Assembly (NCBI RefSeq): GCF_001547935.1 | Contig: NZ_AP014635.1 | Location: forward strand, 3,162,001 to 3,226,000 | Length of the DNA stretch: 64,000 bases | Direction of reading: 5' to 3' | Origin: Vibrio tritonius | Lineage (GTDB): Bacteria > Pseudomonadota > Gammaproteobacteria > Enterobacterales > Vibrionaceae | Shown here: in pieces, positions 20,771 to 30,965 of the stretch | How positions within the stretch are numbered: the stretch's first letter is position 1 | How the letters are laid out: each line of letters opens with the position of its first letter | The notes under the pieces: generated by a model | Told to the model about the DNA's origin: nothing | Seen by the model: the letters and a program-made list of their open reading frames with translations, nothing else | Databases searched by the model: none | Position numbers and translations under genes: made by a program

Positions 20771-21136
20771 ATGATCAACACTAATCCTAGACGTTCTGAT
20801 GAACCAATTTGGTGGAGTCTGTTTGGTGCGGGCGGTACTTGGTTCGCGATGATTACTCCAATTACTGTACTGGTTCTTGGTGTACTAGCTCCACTAGGTT
20901 TCCTTGATGCTGATGCATTAAGCTACGAACGCGTAGTGGCCTTTGCTACCAACATCATCGGTGCACTGATTATCATCGCCAGTATTGCTCTACCAATGTG
21001 GCATGCAATGCACCGTGTTCACCACGGTATGCACGACCTTAAATTCCACACTGGTACATTTGGTAAAGTAGCTTGTTATGCGATTGCATCTCTATTTACC
21101 ATTTTGAGTATTGTGTTTGTCGTAATGCTATTCTAA
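20771..21136 (+). CDS. frdD: Fumarate reductase membrane anchor subunit D
   Basis: Second membrane anchor of the quinol:fumarate reductase. The 121 aa protein has the FrdD start pattern [18 protein letters not shown] and three transmembrane helices, with histidines in [12 protein letters not shown] near the third. A longer frame opens at 20720 inside frdC, but the ATG at 20771 has GGAG 6 nt upstream and gives the family N terminus. It closes the operon; a strong terminator follows. Confidence 0.94.
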   Translation: MINTNPRRSDEPIWWSLFGAGGTWFAMITPITVLVLGVLAPLGFLDADALSYERVVAFATNIIGALIIIASIALPMWHAMHRVHHGMHDLKFHTGTFGKVACYAIASLFTILSIVFVVMLF

Positions 21137-21143
21137 GTTGTCG

Positions 21144-21180
21144 AGCGCCGATGTGGTAAAACACATCGGCGCTTTATTTT
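21144..21180 (+). terminator. frd operon terminator
   Basis: A 12-bp stem, AGCGCCGATGTG (21144-21155) with CACATCGGCGCT (21162-21173), then TTATTTT. Confidence 0.95.
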
Positions 21181-21291
21181 ACCCTATATAAAATCAGGTG
21201 CATAAAAACATCAATTATATCAAGCACCTTTATTGATAAACATCCCTCTTGCGTTCGGTTTTTTATTATTTCAAGCTGAGGTATAAGCTTA

Positions 21292-22740
21292 ATGAGTGAC
21301 AACAAATCAGGGCAATGGCTCGCGGCCAAACCCATTCCACTATTTGCCATAGTGGCAGTATCAGCTATCGCTTGGCAGTTTGCTCCTCCTGCAGGACTTT
21401 CTGCGGCGGCATACCATAGTGCCATTGTGTTTATTGCAACCATTGCAGGCATCATTGCCAATGTAATGCCAACAGGCGCGCTAGCTATTGTTAGCTTGGC
21501 GTGTTTCGCAGTATTACGTGCTGGTGGCGAAACCACAGGCAAAGCAGCCATCACAGATGCCATGAGCAACTTTAACAATACGCTTATTTGGTTAGTGATT
21601 ATTGCCTTTACTATTGCTCGCGCGTTTACTAAAACCGGCCTTGGCCGTCGTATCGCGTTACTGCTGTTAAGTAAATTCGGTCAATCAACTCTGCGTGTTG
21701 CTTACTGTCTTGGCGTTGCTGACTTTTTGATTGCACCAGCGACACCAAGTAATACCGCACGTTCTGCTATCGTTTCGCCAATTGCAAACTCACTTGCGAA
21801 AACCATCAAAGCCGATGACCGTAAACTAGGCCAGTTCCTAATCTCTTCTTCTGCTGCGATGAACGATGCTTCTGCTGTCGGTTTCCAAACTGGCTTCTCC
21901 GGCAACTTAGCATTAATTGGTATTGCATCAAGTGTTGCAGGCATCGAACTTAACTTTGCAAACTGGGCTATGTACCTACTTATCCCGGCATTTGTATTGT
22001 TGTTCATCATGCCGTTCATCCTTTACAAAGTGATCAACCCAACAACAAAAGAGACGCCAGAAGCCACTCAATTTGCTAAAGACGAACTGCACAAAATGGG
22101 CAAAGTCAGCAGCATGGAATGGAAACTGATCTCCATCTTCCTTGGTTTGGTTGTGTTGTGGGTTGGTGGACCAACTTTAGGTTTACACGCAACAACCTCT
22201 GCTTTTGTCGGCCTAGCCGTTATCCTGCTGCTTGGCGTATTAAGCTGGGATGACATCAAGAGCGAAAAAGGCGCTTGGGATACCCTAATTTGGTTTGCGG
22301 TATTAATGGGTATGGCAGACAACTTGAAAAAGCTAGGCTTTACCGATTGGGTTGGTCATCAGATTTCTGATTTCCTAACCACCTATCTAGGCGGTGCAAG
22401 CCCAATGGTTTTCCTTATCGCGATGATGGCTTTCTACTTGTTCCTATCGTACTTCTTTGCTTCAGCTATCGCTAAAGTGGTTGCAATCGGTCCAGTATTT
22501 ATGGGTGCACTGATTTCTCTGCATGTTAGCCCTATGCTAGCGGTACTAGCGATTGCAGGTATCAGTAGTATTGGTTGTAACTTAGCTACCTATAGCCACG
22601 CACGTAACCCGCTGTTAATGGGTTACGGCTACCACACAGACAGTGAATGGATGCGTTACGGCCTAGTCATTGGTATCTGCGGAGCAGTGATCTTTATGGT
22701 ATCAGGTTTACTATGGTGGGAAGTGCTCGGCATCATCTAA
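21292..22740 (+). CDS. DASS (SLC13/CitT-TtdT-like) dicarboxylate transporter, possibly a succinate antiporter
   Basis: Polytopic inner-membrane protein (482 aa, about 11-12 hydrophobic helices) of the divalent anion:sodium symporter superfamily, nearest in appearance to the CitT/TtdT/YbhI branch. The first substrate motif is clear as APATPSNTARS; the matching second-half motif reads GCNLATYSHARNP, where relatives have a T-Y-x-T-G-P-type loop. CitT and TtdT exchange citrate or tartrate for succinate during anaerobic growth. Its place directly behind frdABCD, though past a terminator, suggests export of succinate against an incoming dicarboxylate (inference). I do not recall it at this point in V. 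cholerae. The substrate cannot be read from sequence. Confidence 0.8.
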   Translation: MSDNKSGQWLAAKPIPLFAIVAVSAIAWQFAPPAGLSAAAYHSAIVFIATIAGIIANVMPTGALAIVSLACFAVLRAGGETTGKAAITDAMSNFNNTLIWLVIIAFTIARAFTKTGLGRRIALLLLSKFGQSTLRVAYCLGVADFLIAPATPSNTARSAIVSPIANSLAKTIKADDRKLGQFLISSSAAMNDASAVGFQTGFSGNLALIGIASSVAGIELNFANWAMYLLIPAFVLLFIMPFILYKVINPTTKETPEATQFAKDELHKMGKVSSMEWKLISIFLGLVVLWVGGPTLGLHATTSAFVGLAVILLLGVLSWDDIKSEKGAWDTLIWFAVLMGMADNLKKLGFTDWVGHQISDFLTTYLGGASPMVFLIAMMAFYLFLSYFFASAIAKVVAIGPVFMGALISLHVSPMLAVLAIAGISSIGCNLATYSHARNPLLMGYGYHTDSEWMRYGLVIGICGAVIFMVSGLLWWEVLGII

Positions 22741-22766
22741 TGATTCCAAGTTCTCACGTTAAACAT

Positions 22767-22790
22767 AAAGGCAGCCTCGGCTGCCTTTAT
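22767..22790 (+). terminator. Terminator of the DASS transporter gene
   Basis: AAAGGCAGC (22767-22775), loop CTCG, GCTGCCTTT (22780-22788), then ATTT. Confidence 0.9.
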
Positions 22791-22812
22791 TTACTGACAT
22801 TCCATCGCCAAT

Positions 22813-22840
22813 AAAAAAAGGAGCCAGCGGCTCCTTTTTT
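22813..22840. terminator. Terminator after efp, T-rich on both strands
   Basis: AAAAAAAGGAGCC with GGCTCCTTTTTT around AGC. It mainly ends the minus-strand efp transcript, whose stop is at 22859. Confidence 0.92.
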
Positions 22841-22858
22841 ACATTCAAGACAGTGAAA

Positions 22859-23425
22859 TTATTTCACACGGCCTACGTATTCTGCGCTACGAGTGTCAAC
22901 GCGTACAACTTCACCGATTTGGATGAACAGAGGAACGCGAACAACGGCACCTGTAGAAAGTGTTGCTGGTTTGCCACCAGTGCCTTGAGTATCACCTTTC
23001 AGGCCAGGATCAGTTTCCACTACTTCTAGCTCAACGAAGTTTTGTGGAGTGACCGCAATTGGGTTACCATTCCACAACGTCAGCATACAAGTGTTGTTTT
23101 CTACCAACCATTTTGCATTTTCACCTACTGCTGCTGTATCAGCTGCAATTTGTTCGAATGTTTCGTTGTTCATGAAATGGTAGAATTCACCGTCTGTGTA
23201 TAGGTAATCTAGGTCGATATCCATAACGTCAGCCGTTTCAACGGTATCACCAGATTTGAAAGTCTTCTCAAGGACTTTACCACTCAGCAGTTTACGGATT
23301 TTAACACGGTTAAATGCCTGACCTTTACCTGGTTTCACATACTCGTTTTCGAGAATGGCACAAGGCTCATTATCAAGCATAATCTTGAGACCGCCTTTAA
23401 ATTCATTCGTGCTAACAGTAGCCAT
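22859..23425 (-). CDS. efp: Elongation factor P
   Basis: Rescues ribosomes stalled on polyproline stretches. Three beta domains over 188 aa, standard length. The modification site Lys34 is present in the loop VKPGKGQAF, consistent with beta-lysylation by EpmA and EpmB, both encoded in this window. It is divergent from epmB, with only 34 bp between the two starts, so their promoters must overlap each other or the coding ends. Confidence 0.97.
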   Translation of the reverse strand: MATVSTNEFKGGLKIMLDNEPCAILENEYVKPGKGQAFNRVKIRKLLSGKVLEKTFKSGDTVETADVMDIDLDYLYTDGEFYHFMNNETFEQIAADTAAVGENAKWLVENNTCMLTLWNGNPIAVTPQNFVELEVVETDPGLKGDTQGTGGKPATLSTGAVVRVPLFIQIGEVVRVDTRSAEYVGRVK

Positions 23426-23459
23426 TATTTCCTCTTACATTGTTCGAGTTAAAAGTTTA

Positions 23460-24482
23460 ATGCCGCACATAATAACCCGAAAAATTGAATCTGTTGAGCA
23501 AAACTGGCTCAAACAGCTTGCGAATGCGATCTCCGATCCTGCTTTGTTGCTAAAACATCTCGATATTGACCCAACTCCATGGCAAGAGGGCTTTGCGGCA
23601 CGAAAATTATTCCCCTTACGGGTTCCTGTTAGTTTTGTCGAGCGAATGGAAAAAGGCAATCCATTTGACCCACTATTACGCCAAGTGCTCCCCTTAACTG
23701 AAGAGTTTGAAGTCCACGATGGCTACTCAACCGATCCTCTCGATGAGCAGCATAACGATGTACCAGGTTTGCTTCATAAATACCGCAATCGCGCCTTAAT
23801 GATTGTTAAGGGTGGCTGTGCAGTGAATTGCCGTTACTGTTTCCGTCGGCATTTCCCTTACGAAGATAACAAAGGGTCGAAAGCGGTTTGGCAACAGAGC
23901 TTAGATTATATCGCCAGCCAACCTGAACTGAATGAGGTGATCTTGTCGGGCGGTGATCCTTTAATGGCTAAAGATCAAGAACTTGCTTGGCTTATTGATG
24001 GTATCGCCTCTATTAAGCATATCAAACGCTTGCGTATCCATTCTCGTCTACCTGTTGTGTTACCAGCACGCATTACCGATGAATTGTGCCAATTGCTAGC
24101 CAACACTCGGCTACAGGTTATTTTAGTGACACACATTAACCATGCTCACGAGATCAACCAAGAACTCACCGAGCAACTAGCGAAGCTCAAACAAGCTGGG
24201 GTGACCTTACTCAACCAAGGCGTAATGCTAAAAGGCGTTAATGATACCGCCACCGCACAAGTGGCATTAAGTGAAGCGCTTTTTGACGCTGGGGTATTGC
24301 CCTACTACATGCATGTGCTTGATAAAGTGCAAGGGGCTGCGCATTTCTTTGTGAGCGACAAAGAAGCGAAAGGGATCATGGCACAAGTCATTACTCAAGT
24401 ATCTGGATATCTAGTGCCTAAACTCACTCGAGAAGTTGGCGGAAGACCAAGCAAAACCCCACTCGACTTGCACCTTGAATAA
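23460..24482 (+). CDS. epmB: EF-P (R)-beta-lysine formation enzyme, lysine 2,3-aminomutase family
   Basis: Radical-SAM, PLP-dependent enzyme converting (S)-alpha-lysine to (R)-beta-lysine for EF-P modification. The radical-SAM cysteines are in GGCAVNCRYCFRRHFPY (CxxxCxxC), followed by the VILSGGDPL motif and PLP-lysine region near the C terminus. An upstream frame opens at 23355 but runs through efp; the ATG at 23460 starts the family sequence MPHIITRK and gives 340 aa (E. coli 342). The ribosome site is weak. It is divergent from efp. Confidence 0.95.
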   Translation: MPHIITRKIESVEQNWLKQLANAISDPALLLKHLDIDPTPWQEGFAARKLFPLRVPVSFVERMEKGNPFDPLLRQVLPLTEEFEVHDGYSTDPLDEQHNDVPGLLHKYRNRALMIVKGGCAVNCRYCFRRHFPYEDNKGSKAVWQQSLDYIASQPELNEVILSGGDPLMAKDQELAWLIDGIASIKHIKRLRIHSRLPVVLPARITDELCQLLANTRLQVILVTHINHAHEINQELTEQLAKLKQAGVTLLNQGVMLKGVNDTATAQVALSEALFDAGVLPYYMHVLDKVQGAAHFFVSDKEAKGIMAQVITQVSGYLVPKLTREVGGRPSKTPLDLHLE

Positions 24483-24615
24483 CCGCTATCGTAAGAATTT
24501 AAGATAAGAAACTTGATCGATAAATAAACTTTATCTATACCAACAAAAGATGAATTCGTGTGCTGTCGTGAAAGATTGCATACTATCGGACTTTTATTTT
24601 TTAGGATCCTTTCCT

Positions 24616-25176
24616 ATGCCTTTTCTCGATCTCGTTCTTGATCTTGGTCCGTTTAAATGGTCAGCCCTTTTTTGTTGTGCCCTTAATGGGTTACTCATCG
24701 GTGTTGAGCGTCAAACTCGCGGTAAGCCTGTTGGTATTCGCACCTCTATTCTGATCATTTCAGGAACCTATTTATTTATCGCTATGGGCGTATCTCTCTC
24801 TGCAAATACGCTCGATCAAGCACGCGTTTTGGGGCAAATCATCACAGGGGTCGGCTTTTTAGGTGCGGGCGTTATGATGACCCAAGATGGCAAAATTCAT
24901 GGTGTCACCTCTGCAGCGGTGATTTGGGTATTAGCGTCTTTAGGGCTCATGATTGGGCTCGGTTACTTGGTGCCATCGGTTGTAATTACCCTACTCACAC
25001 TCACTGTTTTGCTTGGCGTAGATAAAGTAGAAAACTCCTTTCAAAGTTTACGTCGTGGCGTGCACCAGAAACTACGTCGTAATCTGACTGAACGACGCAC
25101 CATCACCGAAGCGTCTACAGAAACCATAACTGAAACAGTTGAAGAATCAGCAGAAGAGACACAAAAGCCGCAATAG
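24616..25176 (+). CDS. MgtC/SapB-family inner-membrane protein
   Basis: Four to five hydrophobic helices with the family motif LIGVERQTRGKPVGIRT and GVGFLGAGVMM, followed by a charged, threonine- and glutamate-rich C-terminal tail. Some MgtC proteins act on the F-type ATPase or magnesium homeostasis during infection, but this short MgtC/SapB type has no settled function. An upstream ATG at 24550 would add 22 residues. The start at 24616 follows AGGA at suitable spacing and begins the hydrophobic domain, giving 186 aa. It converges on the modF-like gene; the shared hairpin overlaps its stop codon. Confidence 0.82.
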   Translation: MPFLDLVLDLGPFKWSALFCCALNGLLIGVERQTRGKPVGIRTSILIISGTYLFIAMGVSLSANTLDQARVLGQIITGVGFLGAGVMMTQDGKIHGVTSAAVIWVLASLGLMIGLGYLVPSVVITLLTLTVLLGVDKVENSFQSLRRGVHQKLRRNLTERRTITEASTETITETVEESAEETQKPQ

Positions 25177-25189
25177 GACAATTGCGGCT
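25163..25189 (-). terminator. Hairpin terminator for the ModF-like gene
   Basis: AGCCGCAAT (25166-25174) pairs with ATTGCGGCT (25181-25189). On the minus strand it is followed by TTTTGTG. It overlaps the last codons of the convergent MgtC-like gene. Confidence 0.7.
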
Positions 25190-25198
25190 CTCAGTCGG

Positions 25199-26650
25199 TT
25201 ACGCTTGATAAATATTGACCTGATAGCCAGCTGTCGGGTCATCTTGGGCAATAAAATCGACAAAGTGATCAATCGCTTCTAATGCATCTTCCTCGTAGTG
25301 AGTGACATACAGCAGTTGCGTAAGGTGAGTTGAAGCAATGCGATTTAATGCGTGATACACCAACTTACGATTAATAAAGTCTAACCCTTGATAAGGTTCA
25401 TCAAGAATCAGCAACGCAGGTTGTTTAATCAGTGCACGCCCAATCAACAACAAACGCTGGCGACCATAATCTAAACTACGAAAGCCCGCTCGTTCTAACT
25501 CACTCATTTCCAATAAAGCCAACCATTGTTTGGCTAACTGCACTTCTTTTGCACTGGGTTGTTGGTATAAACCAATCGAGTCGTAGAATCCCGAACAAAG
25601 TACATCTAACGCCGAACAGTCAACGCGGTATTGCAAGTGTAATGCTGAAGAGACCACACCAATGTGTTTTTTAACATCCCATATGCTTTCGCCACTGCCT
25701 CGTTTCATCCCCAGCACCGTAATATCGTTACTGTAGCACTGCGGGTGATCGCCCATAATCAAGCCAAGCAACGTACTTTTACCACAGCCATTTGGACCAC
25801 GTACTTGCCAATGTTGACCAGCCTCAATACTCCAATTCACCCCGGTGAAAATGTTGGCATCCACATATTCAACCGACACGTCATTCATTACCACTAGTGG
25901 GTTCGGGTATTGATCTGTTTTCTGTTCGGCAGCCATTAACTCGACCAGAGCTTCACTGCGAGCTTCAGACAATGCTTTCATCTGCTCAAGCAGAGGATGG
26001 GTGAGCCACTCATCACGACTCATGGTTTGAGAAAGAGAGGTTTCATCAAACAAGGCTATATGAGTAATAAACTCAGGCAACTCATCTTCGCGGGATGTCA
26101 CAATCACCAAACGAATTGTCTCAGCTAATTCATCAAGTAACTCAGAAAGATGCTGGCAATGCTTAATATCAAGCCCGGTATAAGGCTCATCCAAAATCAA
26201 CATTTCAGGTTTCGTTGCTAATGCTCGTGCGAGCATCAAACGGCGCGTTTCCCCAGTGGAGAGTTGGCGAAAGCCGCGCAAGCGCAAGGCTTGTAAATCG
26301 GTCTTGTCCAATAACGCCTCAAGTTCATTACGGTCACAACCCGCCTCAACAATCAGGGCTTCGACGGTCGTACCGTAATCGATGTGATCCATAAAATCGG
26401 TATCTTCCTTGGCTAGCTCAATGTCTAAAAGCTTTTGCTGTTCTTGCAAAGAGACGCAACCAATACGCTGAGGAAAATCACTAATCACGCCGGCTTGTGG
26501 AGCCAAATTGCCTGAAAGAAGTTGAACCAAAAGCGAAGAGCCATGGCTGTGAGTTGAAAAAACGCCCCAATGCTGATGAGGAAGAAGTCGCCATTCGTCT
26601 ATTTGAAGTGAAACGGAAGATGTTGTGTGAGTTAACTGCTGAATGTTCAT
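25199..26650 (-). CDS. modF: ModF-like protein with two ABC ATPase domains
   Basis: Soluble tandem ABC ATPase resembling E. coli ModF, linked there to molybdate metabolism; its exact role is unresolved. NBD2 has an intact Walker A (GPNGCGKST, G285, K291) and Walker B (LLILDEP). NBD1 has an intact signature (LSTGE, 130-134) and Walker B (MLILDEP), but its Walker A position reads STHSHGSSL (32-40), with serine at the place of the essential lysine. NBD2's signature reads LDYGR (393-397) instead of LSGGQ. So one composite ATP site looks intact and the other degenerate. The ATG at 26650 has AGG just upstream; an in-frame start at 26752 adds 34 non-conserved residues. 484 aa against 490 in E. coli. 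No mod transport genes are nearby. Confidence 0.82.
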   Translation of the reverse strand: MNIQQLTHTTSSVSLQIDEWRLLPHQHWGVFSTHSHGSSLLVQLLSGNLAPQAGVISDFPQRIGCVSLQEQQKLLDIELAKEDTDFMDHIDYGTTVEALIVEAGCDRNELEALLDKTDLQALRLRGFRQLSTGETRRLMLARALATKPEMLILDEPYTGLDIKHCQHLSELLDELAETIRLVIVTSREDELPEFITHIALFDETSLSQTMSRDEWLTHPLLEQMKALSEARSEALVELMAAEQKTDQYPNPLVVMNDVSVEYVDANIFTGVNWSIEAGQHWQVRGPNGCGKSTLLGLIMGDHPQCYSNDITVLGMKRGSGESIWDVKKHIGVVSSALHLQYRVDCSALDVLCSGFYDSIGLYQQPSAKEVQLAKQWLALLEMSELERAGFRSLDYGRQRLLLIGRALIKQPALLILDEPYQGLDFINRKLVYHALNRIASTHLTQLLYVTHYEEDALEAIDHFVDFIAQDDPTAGYQVNIYQA

Positions 26651-26834
26651 TTTACCTGTCCTTAGTAACGCTCCTTTCATACTGCATAAAAATAAATCGG
26701 ATTCCCAGAGAATATTTGTATAAGAACCAACATATTTGTTATAAACGCACAACGATTACGATTCGTTTAATTATTGTGTTTAACACAACGGATAACCCTT
26801 TATCGAGTAACTCTCGTCCTCTTAGGAAGCTACT

Positions 26835-27401
26835 ATGAGCCACACTATTGACTCACTTGAACAACTTGCAGAGCTGTATCCAGAGCCACATCCGTTAGCG
26901 GTCCAAAAAGCTATCGATCATATTGATCCCCATACAAAAACATTCATTGAACATAGTCCGCTGTGTATCATTGCGTCTCGAGATAGTGAAGGTTTTTTGG
27001 ATACCTCACCACGAGGAGGAGTTCCTGGATTTGTAAAGGTATTGGATGAACACACCATCGCTTTTCCAGATAGTGCTGGTAATAACCGTATCGATACGTT
27101 AAAAAACTTAGTTAATGATCCACATATCGGATTGATCTTTTTAATTCCAGGGATCAAAGAAGTCGTTCGTGTCAAAGGCACAGCTACGTTAACTACCGAT
27201 GAAGAACTAAAAAATACTTGTTTAGACGGGAACAAACCGGGCAAGCTTGTGGTCAAAATCCATGTCCACAAAACATACTTTCACTGCCCGAAAGCACTGT
27301 TGCTCGCCAAAATCTGGGAAGCGGATGCCCAGATTGAGCGAGATTTCCTACCCAACATGTTACAAATCATCAAAGACCAACTGCACCTCAACGACGAATA
27401 A
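26835..27401 (+). CDS. FMN-dependent PPOX-type flavoprotein (pyridoxamine 5'-phosphate oxidase-like)
   Basis: A split-barrel flavin-binding protein of 188 aa related to pyridoxamine 5'-phosphate oxidase, resembling the MSMEG_1061-type subfamily. Matching segments are IIASRDSEGFLDTSPRGG, FPDSAGNNRIDTLKNL, IGLIFLIPG and the C-terminal HCPKALLLAKIW. True PdxH residues are not all apparent, so it is likely a flavin oxidoreductase of unknown substrate. It is divergent from the ModF-like gene, 184 bp apart, and converges on groEL. Confidence 0.8.
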   Translation: MSHTIDSLEQLAELYPEPHPLAVQKAIDHIDPHTKTFIEHSPLCIIASRDSEGFLDTSPRGGVPGFVKVLDEHTIAFPDSAGNNRIDTLKNLVNDPHIGLIFLIPGIKEVVRVKGTATLTTDEELKNTCLDGNKPGKLVVKIHVHKTYFHCPKALLLAKIWEADAQIERDFLPNMLQIIKDQLHLNDE

Positions 27402-27460
27402 CGAATAAGCCCAATATAGGTTATCTCGCTGGTTATTACCGCTTTGGTAGCATAAATAAC

Positions 27461-27492
27461 AAAGCCCCGCAGATTGCTCTGCGGGGCTTTTT
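27461..27492. terminator. Bidirectional terminator between the PPOX gene and groEL
   Basis: A 13-bp stem, AAAGCCCCGCAGA with TCTGCGGGGCTTT (27461-27473, 27478-27490), loop TTGC, then TT on the plus strand. The T tract toward the minus strand is short but present. Confidence 0.93.
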
Positions 27493-27520
27493 AGCTGTAA
27501 GGCTAATGGTTAGGCGATGA

Positions 27521-29197
<1,677 letters not shown>

Positions 29198-29210
29198 TTA
29201 CTTGGAGCAA

Positions 29211-29501
29211 TTACTCAACGATTGCCAGAATGTCGTTTTCTGACAGGATCAGCACTTCTTTGCCTTCAATTTTTTCAGACTTAGTGCCGTAGCCTTCACT
29301 GAAGATAACAGTATCGCCCACTTTAACATCAAGCGGCTGAACAGAACCGTTTTCAAGGATTCGACCCTTACCTACAGCCAATACGGTACCGCGAGTAGAC
29401 TTCTCTGCAGCAGAACCAGTGAGAACTATTCCACCAGCAGATTTGGATTCAACTTCTTGGCGTTCAACGATAACTCGGTCATGTAATGGACGAATGTTCA
29501 T
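29211..29501 (-). CDS. groES: Co-chaperonin GroES (10 kDa)
   Basis: Seven-fold lid of the GroEL chamber. The 96 aa sequence starts [14 protein letters not shown] and includes the flexible mobile loop [18 protein letters not shown], which contacts GroEL. It is first in the operon, with groEL following. Confidence 0.98.
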   Translation of the reverse strand: MNIRPLHDRVIVERQEVESKSAGGIVLTGSAAEKSTRGTVLAVGKGRILENGSVQPLDVKVGDTVIFSEGYGTKSEKIEGKEVLILSENDILAIVE

Positions 29502-29573
29502 CGGTCGTCTCTCCTGATTAAAATTTTCCGTTATGAGATAAATAAAACGCTGATCGCTCAGCTTGTGATTGAT

Positions 29574-29605
29574 ATGTTGGGGGTAATTTCACTGAACCCA
29601 AGGGG
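29574..29605 (-). promoter_or_regulatory. Sigma-32-type heat-shock promoter for groESL
   Basis: On the minus strand CCCCTTGGG, 13 nt, CCCCCAACAT resembles the RpoH consensus (CTTGAA, 13-15 nt, CCCCATNT) and the E. coli groE promoter. It lies about 75-105 nt before groES. Confidence 0.6.
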
Positions 29606-29792
29606 CAAGATTAAAAAAAATGTGATGAAATTAACGAATTAATCGTTCTTTCTACCCACAATGGCTTACATTAGGTTGCCCTAACAGAATAGTAAATGAT
29701 TTGCTTTATTAACCTAATGCTCCATAATGACCTCTAGCGCCCGATAATTATCGGCATTTCATATCCCCAACTCGGTATCGTAGAGGAGCAGA

Positions 29793-30416
29793 ATGAAAAC
29801 CGTTGACAGGATATTGCATACCATAAAACGTGAAGGAGCCGTCACAGCTAAGCAGCTGGCCGAGGACTTAAACATCACCACTATGGGTGCTCGTCAGCAT
29901 CTGCAAAGTCTCGAAGACGATGGCATATTGGCCTTTCATGACGTTAAAGTGAAAGTAGGCCGCCCAACAAGGCACTGGTCTTTAACTCAACAGGGCCACG
30001 ATCGCTTTACCGATCGTCATGGTGAATTAACCATTCAAGTGATTGAAGCGGTCGAGCACCTATTTGGTAAAGAAGGCCTAGCTAAAGTTGCAGCAGAAAG
30101 AGAAGCTCGTACTTATGCTCAATATCAGCAAGCGCTCCAAGACTGCCACACAATACCCGAAAAGTTAGAAGCATTAGTATCCCTACGTGAAAGTGAAGGC
30201 TATATGGCCGAATTTGAAGCCACCGACAACGGCTTTAAATTGTATGAGAACCATTGCCCTATCTGTAAAGCAGCTAAGCGCTGCCCTAACCTATGTGATT
30301 CTGAATTAACCATTTTTCGTAAACTGTTAGGCCCAACATGCCAAGTAACTCGTGAAGAGCACATCATTGAGGGACAGCGACGTTGTAGTTACACGATTAC
30401 ATCCGTTACAAAATAA
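29793..30416 (+). CDS. SufR-like winged-helix regulator with a four-cysteine motif
   Basis: The N-terminal helix-turn-helix of DeoR/ArsR type (residues 1-65, AKQLAEDLNITTMGARQHL) is followed by a helical domain and a C-terminal cysteine cluster, CPICKAAKRCPNLC, with a further cysteine in GPTCQV. This arrangement resembles SufR, the iron-sulfur-sensing repressor of suf genes, and related regulators. No suf genes are in the window, so its targets are unknown. The 207 aa protein has GAGGAG upstream of its ATG. It is divergent from groES across 291 bp. Confidence 0.78.
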   Translation: MKTVDRILHTIKREGAVTAKQLAEDLNITTMGARQHLQSLEDDGILAFHDVKVKVGRPTRHWSLTQQGHDRFTDRHGELTIQVIEAVEHLFGKEGLAKVAAEREARTYAQYQQALQDCHTIPEKLEALVSLRESEGYMAEFEATDNGFKLYENHCPICKAAKRCPNLCDSELTIFRKLLGPTCQVTREEHIIEGQRRCSYTITSVTK

Positions 30417-30528
30417 ACGTATCACAGCTGAGAAAAACGGTTATTTTTCCATCAAACCTCTACAAATATGCTTAAGCTTATACTGATAGCAGTGACGCTG
30501 TCAGAACGGTAATGTAGAGGAATATGCT

Positions 30529-30867
30529 ATGGCAATGAATCAATGCCACCAAACGCTCCCTCCTTTCGAGGAGTTGGTAGATTTGGCTCAAAAGGATCCG
30601 GAAGCATTCGCTCAATTTAAGCGTGATATGTGTGAAGAGATGATCCAATCTGCATCAGAAAAAATGCAGCAAAGACTCTGGGCACAACAAAGCCATATTG
30701 ATTTAGTGGTGAGTAAGTGCAAAAACCCCGACCACACCAATGTGATACTGATGAAGGAACTCAGCGAACAAATGGTGAAATTTCGTGATGCATTAGATGG
30801 TGAACTTGAGCCGCAAACGCCCGCTAAAGTTATCCCCTTTGTGAACCGTTCTGGCACATGGAGTTAA
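30529..30867 (+). CDS. DUF3135 family protein
   Basis: Small, mostly helical, soluble protein of 112 aa with the pattern LPPFEELVDLAQKDPEAF and two scattered cysteine-containing helices. I recognise it as DUF3135; similar genes are frequent in Vibrio and neighbours and have no known role. AGAGG lies about 9 nt before the ATG. It is 112 nt behind the SufR-like gene on the same strand and may share its transcript. Confidence 0.75.
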   Translation: MAMNQCHQTLPPFEELVDLAQKDPEAFAQFKRDMCEEMIQSASEKMQQRLWAQQSHIDLVVSKCKNPDHTNVILMKELSEQMVKFRDALDGELEPQTPAKVIPFVNRSGTWS

Positions 30868-30914
30868 ATTAGCATTCTGCTATTCTTCCCTGTCGTTCAA
30901 TTGGAACAAGAATG

Positions 30915-30940
30915 AAAAAGGAGACTTTGTCTCCTTTTCA
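30915..30940. terminator. Terminator after the DUF3135 gene
   Basis: AAAAGGAGAC (30916-30925), loop TTT, GTCTCCTTTT (30929-30938). The A and T flanks suit both the DUF3135 gene and the convergent DUF805 gene. Confidence 0.85.
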
Positions 30941-30965
30941 CTTTTATACTCTCGAATACAAATCT

